Below the pieces are notes generated by a model. The model ran no database searches and was not told the DNA's origin. It saw only the letters and a program-made list of their open reading frames with translations. A stretch of 64,000 bases of DNA from Streptomyces sp. 11x1 (GTDB lineage Bacteria; Actinomycetota; Actinomycetes; Streptomycetales; Streptomycetaceae), in contig NZ_CP122458.1 of assembly GCF_032598905.1 (NCBI RefSeq), positions 8,209,001 to 8,273,000 on the forward strand, given 5' to 3'. How positions within the stretch are numbered: the stretch's first letter is position 1; every line of letters begins with the position of its first letter. Made by a program: the position numbers and the translations under genes. This document shows positions 56,516-64,000 of the stretch, piece after piece.

Positions 56516-58081
56516 TCAGGTGCGTTGTCGGGGGTGGCCCGGCGGGGAGCGCAGGCCCGCCACCGCCACCGCGCAGCCGACGAGGGCGAGGGCGGCGACG
56601 GAGAGCGTTGCCGCGTACATGGCGTCGAGGAAGGCGCGGTCGGCCGTGGTCGCCAGGGAGGGCAGGTTCAGGGAGTCGGCCAGGGAGCGGGCGGCCTCGG
56701 CGGAGGTGCGGGCCTGTTCCTCGGCGGCCGGTGACAGGCCCTGTGCGGGGGAGGGCAGTTCGGCGTCGGCCATCCGGTGCCGGTAGACCGCCGAGAGGAT
56801 CGAGCCGGCCATGGCCACGCCGAGGGTGCCGCCCACCTGCCGGGTGACGCTGTTGACGGCGGAACCGGCGCCGGCGAGCTGGGGCGGCACCCCGCGCATC
56901 ATCACGGCCGTGACCGGGGTGCCGACCAGGCCCATGCCGAAGCCCTGGATCCACAGCAGCGCGGCGACGCACCAGAGCGGGGTCCGCCCGTCGAGCCAGG
57001 CGTACGCGACATAGGTGACGGCGGTGGCCAGGACCCCGATGGCGACGGTCCAGCGGGCCGACAGCAGACGGCTCAGCGTCGGCGAGGCCTGGCTGCCCAG
57101 GACGATGCCGATCGCGGCGGCGATCATGACCGTCCCGGCGTCGGCGGGGGAGAGGCCCCGGGGGCCCTGGAGATAGAAGGCCGCGTAGAACAGATGACCG
57201 GCCAGCGCCATGAAGGCGATCAGCAGGACCACGCTGCCGGCCGTGAAGCCGGGCTGCCGGAACAGCCGCAGATCCAGGCTGGGCGTCGCGGACCTGCGCT
57301 GACCGGCGACGAAGACGGTCAGCACCACACCGCCCAGCACCAGGGGCAGCAGCACGTGCGGGCCGTACCAGGCGCTGCCGCCGCCGAGTTCGATGATGCC
57401 GTAGACCACCCCGCCCAGGCCGAGCACCGACAGGACGAGACCGGGCAGGTCGAGCACACGGCGTCGGGAGCCGCCCAGGTCGGGGACGACGGCCAGGACC
57501 GCCGGCAGGCACAGGGCGACGATCGGCACGTTGACCAGGAACACCGAGCCCCACCAGAAGTGGCTGAGCAGCGCCCCGCCCGCGACCGGGCCGACGGCCA
57601 CGCCGAGACCGCTCGACGAGCTCCAGATCGCGATCGCCCGGGTGCGCTTCTCCTCCGGGGTGCTCTGCACGATGACCGTCAGCGTCGCGGGCATCAACAG
57701 GCCGCTGCCCGCGCCCATGAAGGCGCGGGCCACGATCAGCCACGCCGGGCTGTCCACGAACGCGCCCGCGCCGGATGCCACACCGATCAGCCCGAGCCCG
57801 GCGAGCAGGGTGTTCCGGGGGCCGAAACGGTCCGCGAGCGCGCCGCCCGCGAACAGGGTGCAGGCCACGACCAGGGTGTAGGCACTCGCCACCCACTCCA
57901 GCTCGCCGGGGGTGGCGCCCAGGCCCGCCACCGGGTCGGCGAGCGTGGTGACGGCGACGTTGAGGATCGAGGTGTCCAGCCAGATCAGCATCTGCGCGCA
58001 GACCACGACCACCAGGACCGGCCAGGAGCGGGTGGGTGGGGCGACTTCCGGGGTCCCGGTCGTCCGGCTCACGGTGCTCAC
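56516..58081 (-). CDS. MFS exporter, DHA2 (14-TMS) family
   Basis: A 521-residue drug:H+ antiporter of the EmrB/QacA type with fourteen predicted helices. Motif A appears as GGALADRFGPRNTLL, motif C as GLGVAVGPVAGGALL, and the N-terminal D1-type motif LDTSILNVAVTTL is intact. The GTG overlaps the lyase stop (GTGA), tying it to the biosynthetic genes, so it is the likely product exporter or self-resistance pump of the cluster. Confidence 0.9.
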   Translation of the reverse strand: MSTVSRTTGTPEVAPPTRSWPVLVVVVCAQMLIWLDTSILNVAVTTLADPVAGLGATPGELEWVASAYTLVVACTLFAGGALADRFGPRNTLLAGLGLIGVASGAGAFVDSPAWLIVARAFMGAGSGLLMPATLTVIVQSTPEEKRTRAIAIWSSSSGLGVAVGPVAGGALLSHFWWGSVFLVNVPIVALCLPAVLAVVPDLGGSRRRVLDLPGLVLSVLGLGGVVYGIIELGGGSAWYGPHVLLPLVLGGVVLTVFVAGQRRSATPSLDLRLFRQPGFTAGSVVLLIAFMALAGHLFYAAFYLQGPRGLSPADAGTVMIAAAIGIVLGSQASPTLSRLLSARWTVAIGVLATAVTYVAYAWLDGRTPLWCVAALLWIQGFGMGLVGTPVTAVMMRGVPPQLAGAGSAVNSVTRQVGGTLGVAMAGSILSAVYRHRMADAELPSPAQGLSPAAEEQARTSAEAARSLADSLNLPSLATTADRAFLDAMYAATLSVAALALVGCAVAVAGLRSPPGHPRQRT

Positions 58082-59547
58082 AGGGTTCCTCCGCCGGTCG
58101 TCTCGTGGTCGCGCACGCCGTCGTATCTGCGCAGGGCGCGGTCGATCAGGGCGTCGGCCGCGCCGGTGTAGCGGGCCGGGTCGAGCAGTTCCGCCAGCTG
58201 GGCGGAGGGCAACCGGGCGGACAGCTCGGGGTCGGCGATCAGCAGCTCGCTCAGGGGTCGGCCGGTGTCGGCGGCCTCGGCCGACGCGGCGGTCAGCAGC
58301 TTCTTCGCGCGGGCCTTGCCGAGCGCCGGGGCCAGGGCCACGGCCAGCCGTTCGGCGACGATGGCACCTCCGGTCAGATCGAGGTTGGCCCGCATGCGCT
58401 CCGGGTGGACGACCAGGCCCTCCGCCAGCTCGACGGCGGTGTGCGCGGCCCCGCCCGCCAGCCGCAACGCCTCCCGCAGCGGCTGCCATTCGGCGTGCCA
58501 CGCCCCGGCGGGCCGTTCGTCCTCGGCGAGCAGACACTGCGCCAGCACGAGCGCGTGCGCGGGTACCTGCCGGGCGGCCGACACGATCAGCGTGGCCAGC
58601 GCGGGATTCCGCTTCTGCGGCATGGCCGAGGAGGCCCCGCGCCCGGCCGCCGCCGGCTCGGACAGCTCACCGATCTCGGTACGGGACAGCGTCTGCACGT
58701 CCAGCGCGAACTTCCCGAGCGCTCCGGTGACGAGCTGCAGCACGGCCCCGAGTTCGGCGACGGGGGTGCGGACGGTGTGCCAGGGGAGGGTGGGTTCGGC
58801 GAGGCCCAGAGCCGAGGAGAAGGGGCCCAGCAGCTCCAGACCGCCCGCGTCGGGGGTGCGATCAGCCCTCGCGGTCCCCCCGCGGCCGTCCGTCTCCCGG
58901 CGGACCGCGCGGTCCACCGCCGCATACTCCCGGTACGCGGCCAACGTCCCACCCGCTCCGCCCAGTTGCGCCGGAAGCCCGGACGCCACCGCCCGCACCC
59001 GCACCGTCGCGTCGACCACCAGCTCCAGCCACCCCGCGGCCTTCAGCCCGAAGGTCGTCGGCACGGCGTGCTGGGCCAGGGTGCGCCCGGCGAGGACGGT
59101 GTGCCGATGGGTGTCGGCCAGTGCGGCGAAGGCCGCGGCGACACGTGACAGATCCCCGCCGATCAGCCCGAGGACCCGGCGGGCGACCACCATCGCCGCC
59201 GAGTCCAGGATGTCCTGACTCGTGGACCCCCGGTGCACATACTCCGCGGCGCCCGGATCCTGCGCGGCGACGACCTCGGTGAACGCGGTCACCAGCGCGA
59301 CCACCGGATTGGCGGCGGCCCGGGCGGCACGGGCCAGGGCGGGCAGGTCGAGCCGTTCCACCCGGGCCGCCGAGGCGATCGTCTCCACCACGGCCGCCGG
59401 TGTCAGCCCGACCGCGTGCTGGGCGCGGGCCAGCGCCACCTCGGCGTCCAGCATGGCCTGCAGCCACGCCTCGTCGGTCACCTCCGCCGCGGCGGGCGTA
59501 CCGGCCCAGGTGGGGGCGAGCAGGCCCGCGTCGGTGCCCACGGACAT
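58078..59547 (-). CDS. Fumarase/aspartase-superfamily lyase, CMLE-like; nitrosuccinate-lyase candidate
   Basis: A 489-residue member of the aspartase/fumarase superfamily in the 3-carboxymuconate cycloisomerase/adenylosuccinate lyase branch. Conserved block 2 GSTSQD is at 107-112 and the family signature GASSAMPQKRNP at 304-315, so the catalytic serine loop is intact. Known members split C-N or C-O bonds to give fumarate-like products. Coupling to an FAD enzyme and an AMP-ligase, and the CMLE-type sequence, are as in CreD of the cremeomycin pathway, which releases nitrite from nitrosuccinate. Alternatives are a CMLE or adenylosuccinate-lyase-like role. AGGAG nine bases upstream supports ATG 59547. 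Confidence 0.8.
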   Translation of the reverse strand: MSVGTDAGLLAPTWAGTPAAAEVTDEAWLQAMLDAEVALARAQHAVGLTPAAVVETIASAARVERLDLPALARAARAAANPVVALVTAFTEVVAAQDPGAAEYVHRGSTSQDILDSAAMVVARRVLGLIGGDLSRVAAAFAALADTHRHTVLAGRTLAQHAVPTTFGLKAAGWLELVVDATVRVRAVASGLPAQLGGAGGTLAAYREYAAVDRAVRRETDGRGGTARADRTPDAGGLELLGPFSSALGLAEPTLPWHTVRTPVAELGAVLQLVTGALGKFALDVQTLSRTEIGELSEPAAAGRGASSAMPQKRNPALATLIVSAARQVPAHALVLAQCLLAEDERPAGAWHAEWQPLREALRLAGGAAHTAVELAEGLVVHPERMRANLDLTGGAIVAERLAVALAPALGKARAKKLLTAASAEAADTGRPLSELLIADPELSARLPSAQLAELLDPARYTGAADALIDRALRRYDGVRDHETTGGGTL

Positions 59548-59552
59548 CGCGT

Positions 59553-61634
59553 TCACGCTCCTCGACTCCCTCCACCCGATGCCGGGGCCGTCGCCGGGGC
59601 GAGCCCGAGCGCCGCCCGGGCGATCGCGTCCGCGTCCTCCAGCGTCACCGAGCCCACGCCGGGCCTGATGCCGACCGCCGTCACCCAGCGCACGCCCTCC
59701 ACCGGCACCCCGAAGGCGTACCGGCGCGGATGCGGTCGGCCCTCGGCGTCCACGAGCCGGGGCGGGCCGTCGGTCACCGCCAGCCCGCCGGGCTCGTACC
59801 CCGCGTCGCCGCCGAGCCGGTACGGCACGCACGCACCGGCCCGGAACAGCGCCCGCAGCAGTGGGTCGGCGCTGCGCCGTAGATCGACGGACGGCAGCCG
59901 CGCCTCGATCAACGCGCCGACCCGGACCGGGGGTTCGTCCACCAGCTCCGCGTCCACGAGGAAGCAGCCCGGGCCGGGGCCGCCTTCGTCGGGGCCGGGT
60001 CCGTCTGGGCCGGGCTCTTCGAGGCCGCCGTCGGGTGACCAGGCCCGGACGCGGATGCCCGGGCCCAGCACGTGCAGCACGTCCGCCTCGATCAGCGCGA
60101 TCAGCTGCTCGATCCGGAAGGCGGGCGGGCCGATCGACGTGAAGGCGTTCAACGGGGTGTACCAGTCGTCGAGTTCGGCGCGGTACGAGTCGCCGGAGAC
60201 CCCGCCGTGGTCGACGACCAGCCGGATCTCGTTGCGCAGGTCCCGCAGGGCGTCCAGCGCGGCCTTCAGCGGGCCGTCGACATTGCCGAGGCGGGCCTCG
60301 GCGACATCCCGGCGCAGATGGTCCAGCAGCCAGTGCCGGAAGTCGGCACGGTCGCTGAACATCCGCTCGCCGTAGGGTTGTTCGATCCGTGTCCAGTCCC
60401 ATCGCTCGTGGGTGGGGACGCCGTGCTCGTCGAGCAGGGCCGCCTCCGCGCCCTCGTCGCCCGAGGCAGCGAGGTACGACCGTACGAACGCCGCGGCCGA
60501 CTCCGGCCCCCGGGCGGATCGGATGCGGGCCTCGTGGTGGACGGTTCGTACCTCGCGGTCGACGAGGGGCCAGAGGGCGTCGCGGAAGCCGAGCGGGTGG
60601 CCGGCGGTCACGCGGTGCCGTAGCTCCGCGATGACGTCCGCCGTCAGGAAGCGCGGCTCGTGGCGGCCGAGGGCGCCCTTCTGGTTCTCGCCCCGGGCGT
60701 GGTACGGGACGCCGCGCCGCGAACCGGCGTACAGGACGGGCTCGTTGCCGCTCGGCAGGTAGACGAGACCGGACTCGCCCTCCTTGAACGTGCCGCCGCG
60801 GCCCTCGGTGAGCAGGGCCAGGCAGTCGAAGAAGTTCAGGCCCAGGCCGCGCAGGGCGACCGGGGTGCCCGGGGCGATGCCGCTCAGATCGGTGTCGGCC
60901 GGATTGGCGGGGGCCACGTAGGTGAGGCCGTGGCGGTCGGCGAAGGAGCGCAGCGCGCGTTCCTCCGGCGACGGGGTCAGGGTGCCGTGGCCGAGGGCCA
61001 GCACCACGGCGGCCAGCCCGGTCAGCGTTTCGCCGTTCGCCAGGGTCACCCTCTGCGGCCCGCCCGCGGTGTCCTCGCGCAAACCGGTCGCGGTGGTCCG
61101 GTGCGTGTGGACGGTGACATGGGCGGGGGCGGTGCGTAACAGGTGGCGGAAGACCCACTCCAGGTAGTGGCCGTGGAACGCGCGGGTCGGATAGGTGTCG
61201 GGACCGAGCCGTCGGGCCTCGATCAGGGCGCGGGCCGGGAGGCCGTGGTCGACGACCCCGTCCCGGACCGCGCACGCCCACTCGTACAGGCTGGGGCCCG
61301 GCACCGTCGGTCCCGCGCAGTCCACGCTCGCGTCGGTGAACAGGGTCACCTGGGAGGCGACCGTGTTCATCAGCAGCTCGCCCGGCTGGTCCGTCCGCCA
61401 GACCGCGCCCGCGCCCGGCGGGTACGGGTCCACGAGGTGCACCTCGACCGGCCGGACGATCCCCCCGGCGTTGGCACAGATCCGCTCCAGCACGGACAGC
61501 CCCCGGGGGCCGGCACCGACCACACAGACGGTGAGGGGGCCTGCGGGCCCGGGGGCGACGGGCAGGGCGGCGGCCGTGACGGTCCAGCCGGTCCGGGGCG
61601 TGTCGGGTGCGGTGGTGTCGTCGGGGCCGGTCAT
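59553..61634 (-). CDS. Large FAD/NAD(P)-binding oxidoreductase; aspartate N-oxygenase (CreE-like) candidate
   Basis: A 693-residue flavoprotein. The N-terminal FAD Rossmann motif is VVGAGPRGLSVLERI (38-52), typical of the FAD-NAD(P)-binding family (PF13454 type); LALGHGT lies at about 220 and a second nucleotide-binding stretch ALRGLGLNFFDCLALL follows. A Pro/Gly-rich acidic insert is near 510-535. Flavin N-oxygenases that turn aspartate into nitrosuccinate are large proteins annotated this way and are encoded next to a CreD-type lyase, as here. The assignment is by context and family, not by diagnostic residues. ATG 61634 overlaps the epimerase stop (ATGA). Confidence 0.75.
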   Translation of the reverse strand: MTGPDDTTAPDTPRTGWTVTAAALPVAPGPAGPLTVCVVGAGPRGLSVLERICANAGGIVRPVEVHLVDPYPPGAGAVWRTDQPGELLMNTVASQVTLFTDASVDCAGPTVPGPSLYEWACAVRDGVVDHGLPARALIEARRLGPDTYPTRAFHGHYLEWVFRHLLRTAPAHVTVHTHRTTATGLREDTAGGPQRVTLANGETLTGLAAVVLALGHGTLTPSPEERALRSFADRHGLTYVAPANPADTDLSGIAPGTPVALRGLGLNFFDCLALLTEGRGGTFKEGESGLVYLPSGNEPVLYAGSRRGVPYHARGENQKGALGRHEPRFLTADVIAELRHRVTAGHPLGFRDALWPLVDREVRTVHHEARIRSARGPESAAAFVRSYLAASGDEGAEAALLDEHGVPTHERWDWTRIEQPYGERMFSDRADFRHWLLDHLRRDVAEARLGNVDGPLKAALDALRDLRNEIRLVVDHGGVSGDSYRAELDDWYTPLNAFTSIGPPAFRIEQLIALIEADVLHVLGPGIRVRAWSPDGGLEEPGPDGPGPDEGGPGPGCFLVDAELVDEPPVRVGALIEARLPSVDLRRSADPLLRALFRAGACVPYRLGGDAGYEPGGLAVTDGPPRLVDAEGRPHPRRYAFGVPVEGVRWVTAVGIRPGVGSVTLEDADAIARAALGLAPATAPASGGGSRGA

Positions 61635-62557
61635 TCCTGGCCCAGTCCGTCGCGCCAGCTCGGTCTGGCCGGCTTCCAGCCGAGCGCCGTACGGGCCCGG
61701 TCGTTGGCGGCGCCGTGCGCCGAGGTGAGCTGGTGGGCCATGAACCAGCCGAGGAGACGGGGCGCGAGGGCCGCGGGGACCGTGCGCGGGGAGGGCGCGG
61801 CGAGCATCCGGGCGAGGTGGGGCAGCCACTGCGCGGCCTGGGCCGGATCGTCGTCCGTCACATGGAACACCCCGCTCACGTCGGCCTCGACGGCCGTCAC
61901 CGCTGCCCCCACGGCGTCCTCGACGTGCAGGAACGACATGATCCCCGCCCCGGTGCCCGGCAGCGGCAGTCGCCCGGCCCGCACGGATTCCGCGGTCGCG
62001 CCGGTACGGGCGTACGCGGTGCGGGGGCCGTACAGCGTGCCGTAGCGCAGCACCACACCCTCCAGGCCGCTGCCTGGGTCCGTCACCTGCCGTTCCAGCT
62101 CGGCGACGGCCCGCACGGTCGAGGCCCAGCCGGGGTCGGGGGCGTCCACGTACAGGGGCGCGTCCTCGTCGAGGACCGGGTCCCCGGCCGGGGCGGCGGC
62201 GAACGCGATGGACTGGGCGACGAAGCGGCGTGCGCCGACCGCGCGGGCCGCCTCGACCAGATGGGCGGTGCCCTCGGTGCGCAGCCGGGCGGTGAGGGCG
62301 AAGGCCCCCGGCGGGTCGTCGCGCAGCAGCCGCAGCGCCGACATCTGGTGGACGACCACCTCGGGCCGGGCGGCCGACACCGCCGCCAGCACGGCCTCAC
62401 GGTCCAGGGCGTCGGCGACCACCACCTCGTCCGCCTCCGGGACCCGGTCCCTCGACCTCTGCCGCACCAGTGCGCTCACCCGGTGGCCCCGCGCCCGCAA
62501 CGCGCCCACCAGCGGACGGCCGACCACTCCGGTGGCCCCGGCGACAAGTACGTGCAT
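61631..62557 (-). CDS. NAD-dependent epimerase/dehydratase (extended SDR)
   Basis: A 308-residue extended SDR. The cofactor motif GATGVVGRPLV is at 8-18. The usual YxxxK catalytic pair is not obvious: the region LRYGTLYGPRTAY contains the family's R-Y-G-x-x-Y-GP strand but the active Tyr position reads differently (WASTVRAVAELE), so catalysis is uncertain. Some such proteins act as atypical reductases or NAD-binding regulators. ATG start three bases after the upstream stop, and an ATGA overlap with the FAD enzyme gene, place it within the operon. Confidence 0.8.
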   Translation of the reverse strand: MHVLVAGATGVVGRPLVGALRARGHRVSALVRQRSRDRVPEADEVVVADALDREAVLAAVSAARPEVVVHQMSALRLLRDDPPGAFALTARLRTEGTAHLVEAARAVGARRFVAQSIAFAAAPAGDPVLDEDAPLYVDAPDPGWASTVRAVAELERQVTDPGSGLEGVVLRYGTLYGPRTAYARTGATAESVRAGRLPLPGTGAGIMSFLHVEDAVGAAVTAVEADVSGVFHVTDDDPAQAAQWLPHLARMLAAPSPRTVPAALAPRLLGWFMAHQLTSAHGAANDRARTALGWKPARPSWRDGLGQE

Positions 62558-62560
62558 GCC

Positions 62561-63139
62561 TCAGCCCTCCGAACCCGGTGCGACGGGAGCGGCGGGGACG
62601 CGCATCAGCAGACGGCACGCCGGGTCGCCGTTCCGCAGACAGCTCTCGGCCCTGTTCTCCGTGAGGGTCACGCCGAGCCCCTCGGACCAGCCGGCGTGGA
62701 CGGCGGTGCACGGGCAGCGGTAGCCCTCCAGGGAACCGGCCATCCGGACCATGGTGATCGCGAAGTTCCGCTTCAGCGTCAGCACGATCAGGTCGTCGTC
62801 CTCGACCTCGGTGGCGGCGTTGCGCAGCTCCGGCGGGAACATCCGGTCGCCGCAGTCGTCGTAGCGACGGCGCAGCTCCTCCAGGTCCTTGCGGACGTCA
62901 CCGGTCTCGGGGAGCGGCCCGTACAGCCGGGCGACCCGTTGCCCGACGTGCAGGGCGACCTTCCCCATCGCCTCCGCGTTGATCTCGTTCGCGGCCTCCT
63001 GCCCGAACCGCGCGGCCACGCCCTGGTACCAGTTGGCGTCGTGCTGCCACCACAGCCGGTACGCCTCGCTCGCGCGGGCGCGGTGGTTGACTCCGTCGCC
63101 ACCGGCCGCGCCCTGGGTCGCTGTCGTCGTCGTGCTCAT
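62561..63139 (-). CDS. Small GDPxC-motif protein (ATC-hydrolase/V4R-like), function unknown
   Basis: A 192-residue soluble protein without a recognised enzyme motif. The N-terminal half is helical and starts SEAYRLWWQHDANWYQGVAA. The C-terminal half has three or four cysteines in YRCPCTAVHAGW and ESCLRNGDPACRLLMRV. The GDPxC ending is like the bacterial L-2-amino-thiazoline-4-carboxylate hydrolase-like and 4-vinyl-reductase (V4R) small-molecule-binding families, where Cys residues may bind a metal. Its start overlaps the ligase stop (ATGA), so it is made together with the AMP-ligase and likely works with it. Confidence 0.6.
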   Translation of the reverse strand: MSTTTTATQGAAGGDGVNHRARASEAYRLWWQHDANWYQGVAARFGQEAANEINAEAMGKVALHVGQRVARLYGPLPETGDVRKDLEELRRRYDDCGDRMFPPELRNAATEVEDDDLIVLTLKRNFAITMVRMAGSLEGYRCPCTAVHAGWSEGLGVTLTENRAESCLRNGDPACRLLMRVPAAPVAPGSEG

Positions 63140-64000
63140 GCGTGCTGCTCCTCGGTGGCGACGGTGTCGGCCATGTCGGCGGCGAACCGGTCGCGCATCA
63201 CTCGTTTGAGAACCTTGCCGGTGGCCCCCTTGGCCACGTCGTCGGGCTTCATGCGCAGGGCCCGGGACACGGGCGGGAAACCGGCCTCCGTCAGCACGGA
63301 GTTGACGCGCCCGGTCCACTCCTCGTCACCGGTCTCGCCCTTCTCCTCGGCCGGCTGGAGCAGCACGTATGCCTCGGCCTCCCCGTCGCCGTCCCAGTCC
63401 GCGCGGACGCCGTCCGGGGCCACCGCGACCACCGTGCAGTCGGCGAGGCCCGGCAGCTCGGCCAGGAGGAGTTCCTCGGTGCGGGTGCTGAAGACGATCC
63501 CCGCGCGGGTGCGGATGGCGTCCGGGGCCCGGTCGAGGTGGTAGAAGTTGCCCGCCTCGTCCTGGCGGGCGAGGTCGCCGGTGAGCCAGTAGCCGCCGAG
63601 CCGCATCCGGTTCCAGGTGAGCGAATCGTTCCAGTAACCGGGTGTGAGGGTGGGCGACTTGAGGCCCAGGCGGCCGATCTGCCCGGGTGGCAGCGGGGTG
63701 CCGTCCTCGGCCAGGACCGCGGCCTCGGCGAAGCTGATCGGCTTGCCGACGCAGCGGGAGTAGGCGGAGGTGTCCTTGGTGTGCCGGTTGTGGAAGACGG
63801 AGTAGCCGGCCTCCGACGAACCGAGCCCGTCCACGAAGACCGAGCCCTCGACCCGGGCACGGCTCAGGTCGCGACGGATCTCGATCCGGCTCCCGTGCCG
63901 GACGAGCGCCCGGATGTGCGCCTCGTGCGCCGCGTCCCCGGTGTTGAACCACACCTGCACGCTGGAAAGATCACGTGCCGTCAGATCCTCCGCCGCCATC
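63136..64000 (-). CDS. AMP-dependent ligase (ANL superfamily), N-terminus cut by window edge
   Basis: The C-terminal ~288 residues of an acyl-CoA-synthetase-like adenylating enzyme; the gene continues beyond the right edge. Visible core motifs are A5-like DGLGSSEAGYS, A7 YWLTGDLA, A8 hinge FYHLDRAPDAIRTRAGIVFSTRTEE (in part) and A10 KGATGKVLKR with its catalytic Lys. Thus both adenylation and the mobile C-terminal domain are present. In nitrite-dependent clusters an ANL enzyme (CreM/AvaA6/Tri17 type) adenylates nitrite to build diazo or N-N bonds, which is a candidate role here. An ordinary carboxylate-CoA ligase is the alternative. Confidence 0.85.
   Translation of the reverse strand, partial: MAAEDLTARDLSSVQVWFNTGDAAHEAHIRALVRHGSRIEIRRDLSRARVEGSVFVDGLGSSEAGYSVFHNRHTKDTSAYSRCVGKPISFAEAAVLAEDGTPLPPGQIGRLGLKSPTLTPGYWNDSLTWNRMRLGGYWLTGDLARQDEAGNFYHLDRAPDAIRTRAGIVFSTRTEELLLAELPGLADCTVVAVAPDGVRADWDGDGEAEAYVLLQPAEEKGETGDEEWTGRVNSVLTEAGFPPVSRALRMKPDDVAKGATGKVLKRVMRDRFAADMADTVATEEQHA

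Overview
The window is high-GC actinomycete chromosome, almost certainly Streptomyces. The reasons are strong G/C bias at third codon positions, many GTG starts, the gene order uvrC-rapZ-yvcK-whiA followed by gap-pgk-tpiA-secG-rbpA-pgi (remembered as the S. coelicolor SCO19xx order, not checked here), and dispersed Streptomyces-type hairpin repeats. No rRNA, tRNA, CRISPR array or intact insertion sequence was recognised.

Layout, left to right. 1-10 kb is housekeeping and salvage: a partial gltD, DUF1772 and DUF2293 proteins, a uridine-kinase-like protein with a degenerate P-loop, a CBS protein, a CorA channel, a methyltransferase, a pseudouridine salvage pair (psuG plus a PfkB kinase), a glyoxalase-fold protein, ogt and a secreted GDPD. 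10-19 kb holds an MHYT sensor protein, uvrB, two TerD-type stress proteins, a TerC protein behind a yybP-ykoY-type manganese riboswitch, and a Ca2+/H+ antiporter. 19-25 kb holds an MFS permease, an S66 peptidase, aroQ and a three-gene amino-acid ABC transporter. 25-26 kb is a small graveyard with remnants of an MBL hydrolase and an EamA transporter, beside one intact small orphan gene. 26-33 kb holds an intact MBL hydrolase, a mycothiol-type isomerase, uvrA, a sugar kinase and an HTH regulator.

33.5-40.7 kb looks like an accessory sensory island. A stand-alone receiver protein diverges from two tandem paralogous lipoprotein solute-binding proteins that have no permease beside them. These are followed by a large NIT/HAMP/PAS/GAF histidine kinase and a NarL-type regulator. 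A 16-bp motif with a palindromic core is shared by the two control regions. A ~210-bp palindromic element separates the island from uvrC. 41-46 kb is the tightly overlapping uvrC-rapZ-yvcK-whiA operon; 46-49 kb is a secreted M14 carboxypeptidase; 49.5-55.6 kb is glycolysis (gap, pgk, tpiA, pgi) with secG and rbpA.

Two system-level observations stand out. First, ogt, uvrB, uvrA and uvrC, scattered over 32 kb, each have upstream a sequence matching the LexA-independent RecA-NDp/PafBC-type DNA-damage promoter (TTGTC-type block, six bases, TASGGT-type -10). At ogt, uvrB and uvrC the -10 lies only 6-7 bases before the start codon, which implies leaderless mRNAs. Second, the right end (55.7-64 kb) is a coupled leftward operon: AMP-ligase, GDPxC-motif small protein, epimerase, FAD enzyme, fumarase/CMLE-type lyase, DHA2 exporter and FabG-like reductase. 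The FAD enzyme plus lyase plus AMP-ligase set resembles the aspartate-to-nitrous-acid pathway (CreE/CreD) with a nitrite-using ligase, so this is a candidate edge of a diazo or N-N natural-product cluster inserted beside pgi. That assignment is inference from family resemblance and context.
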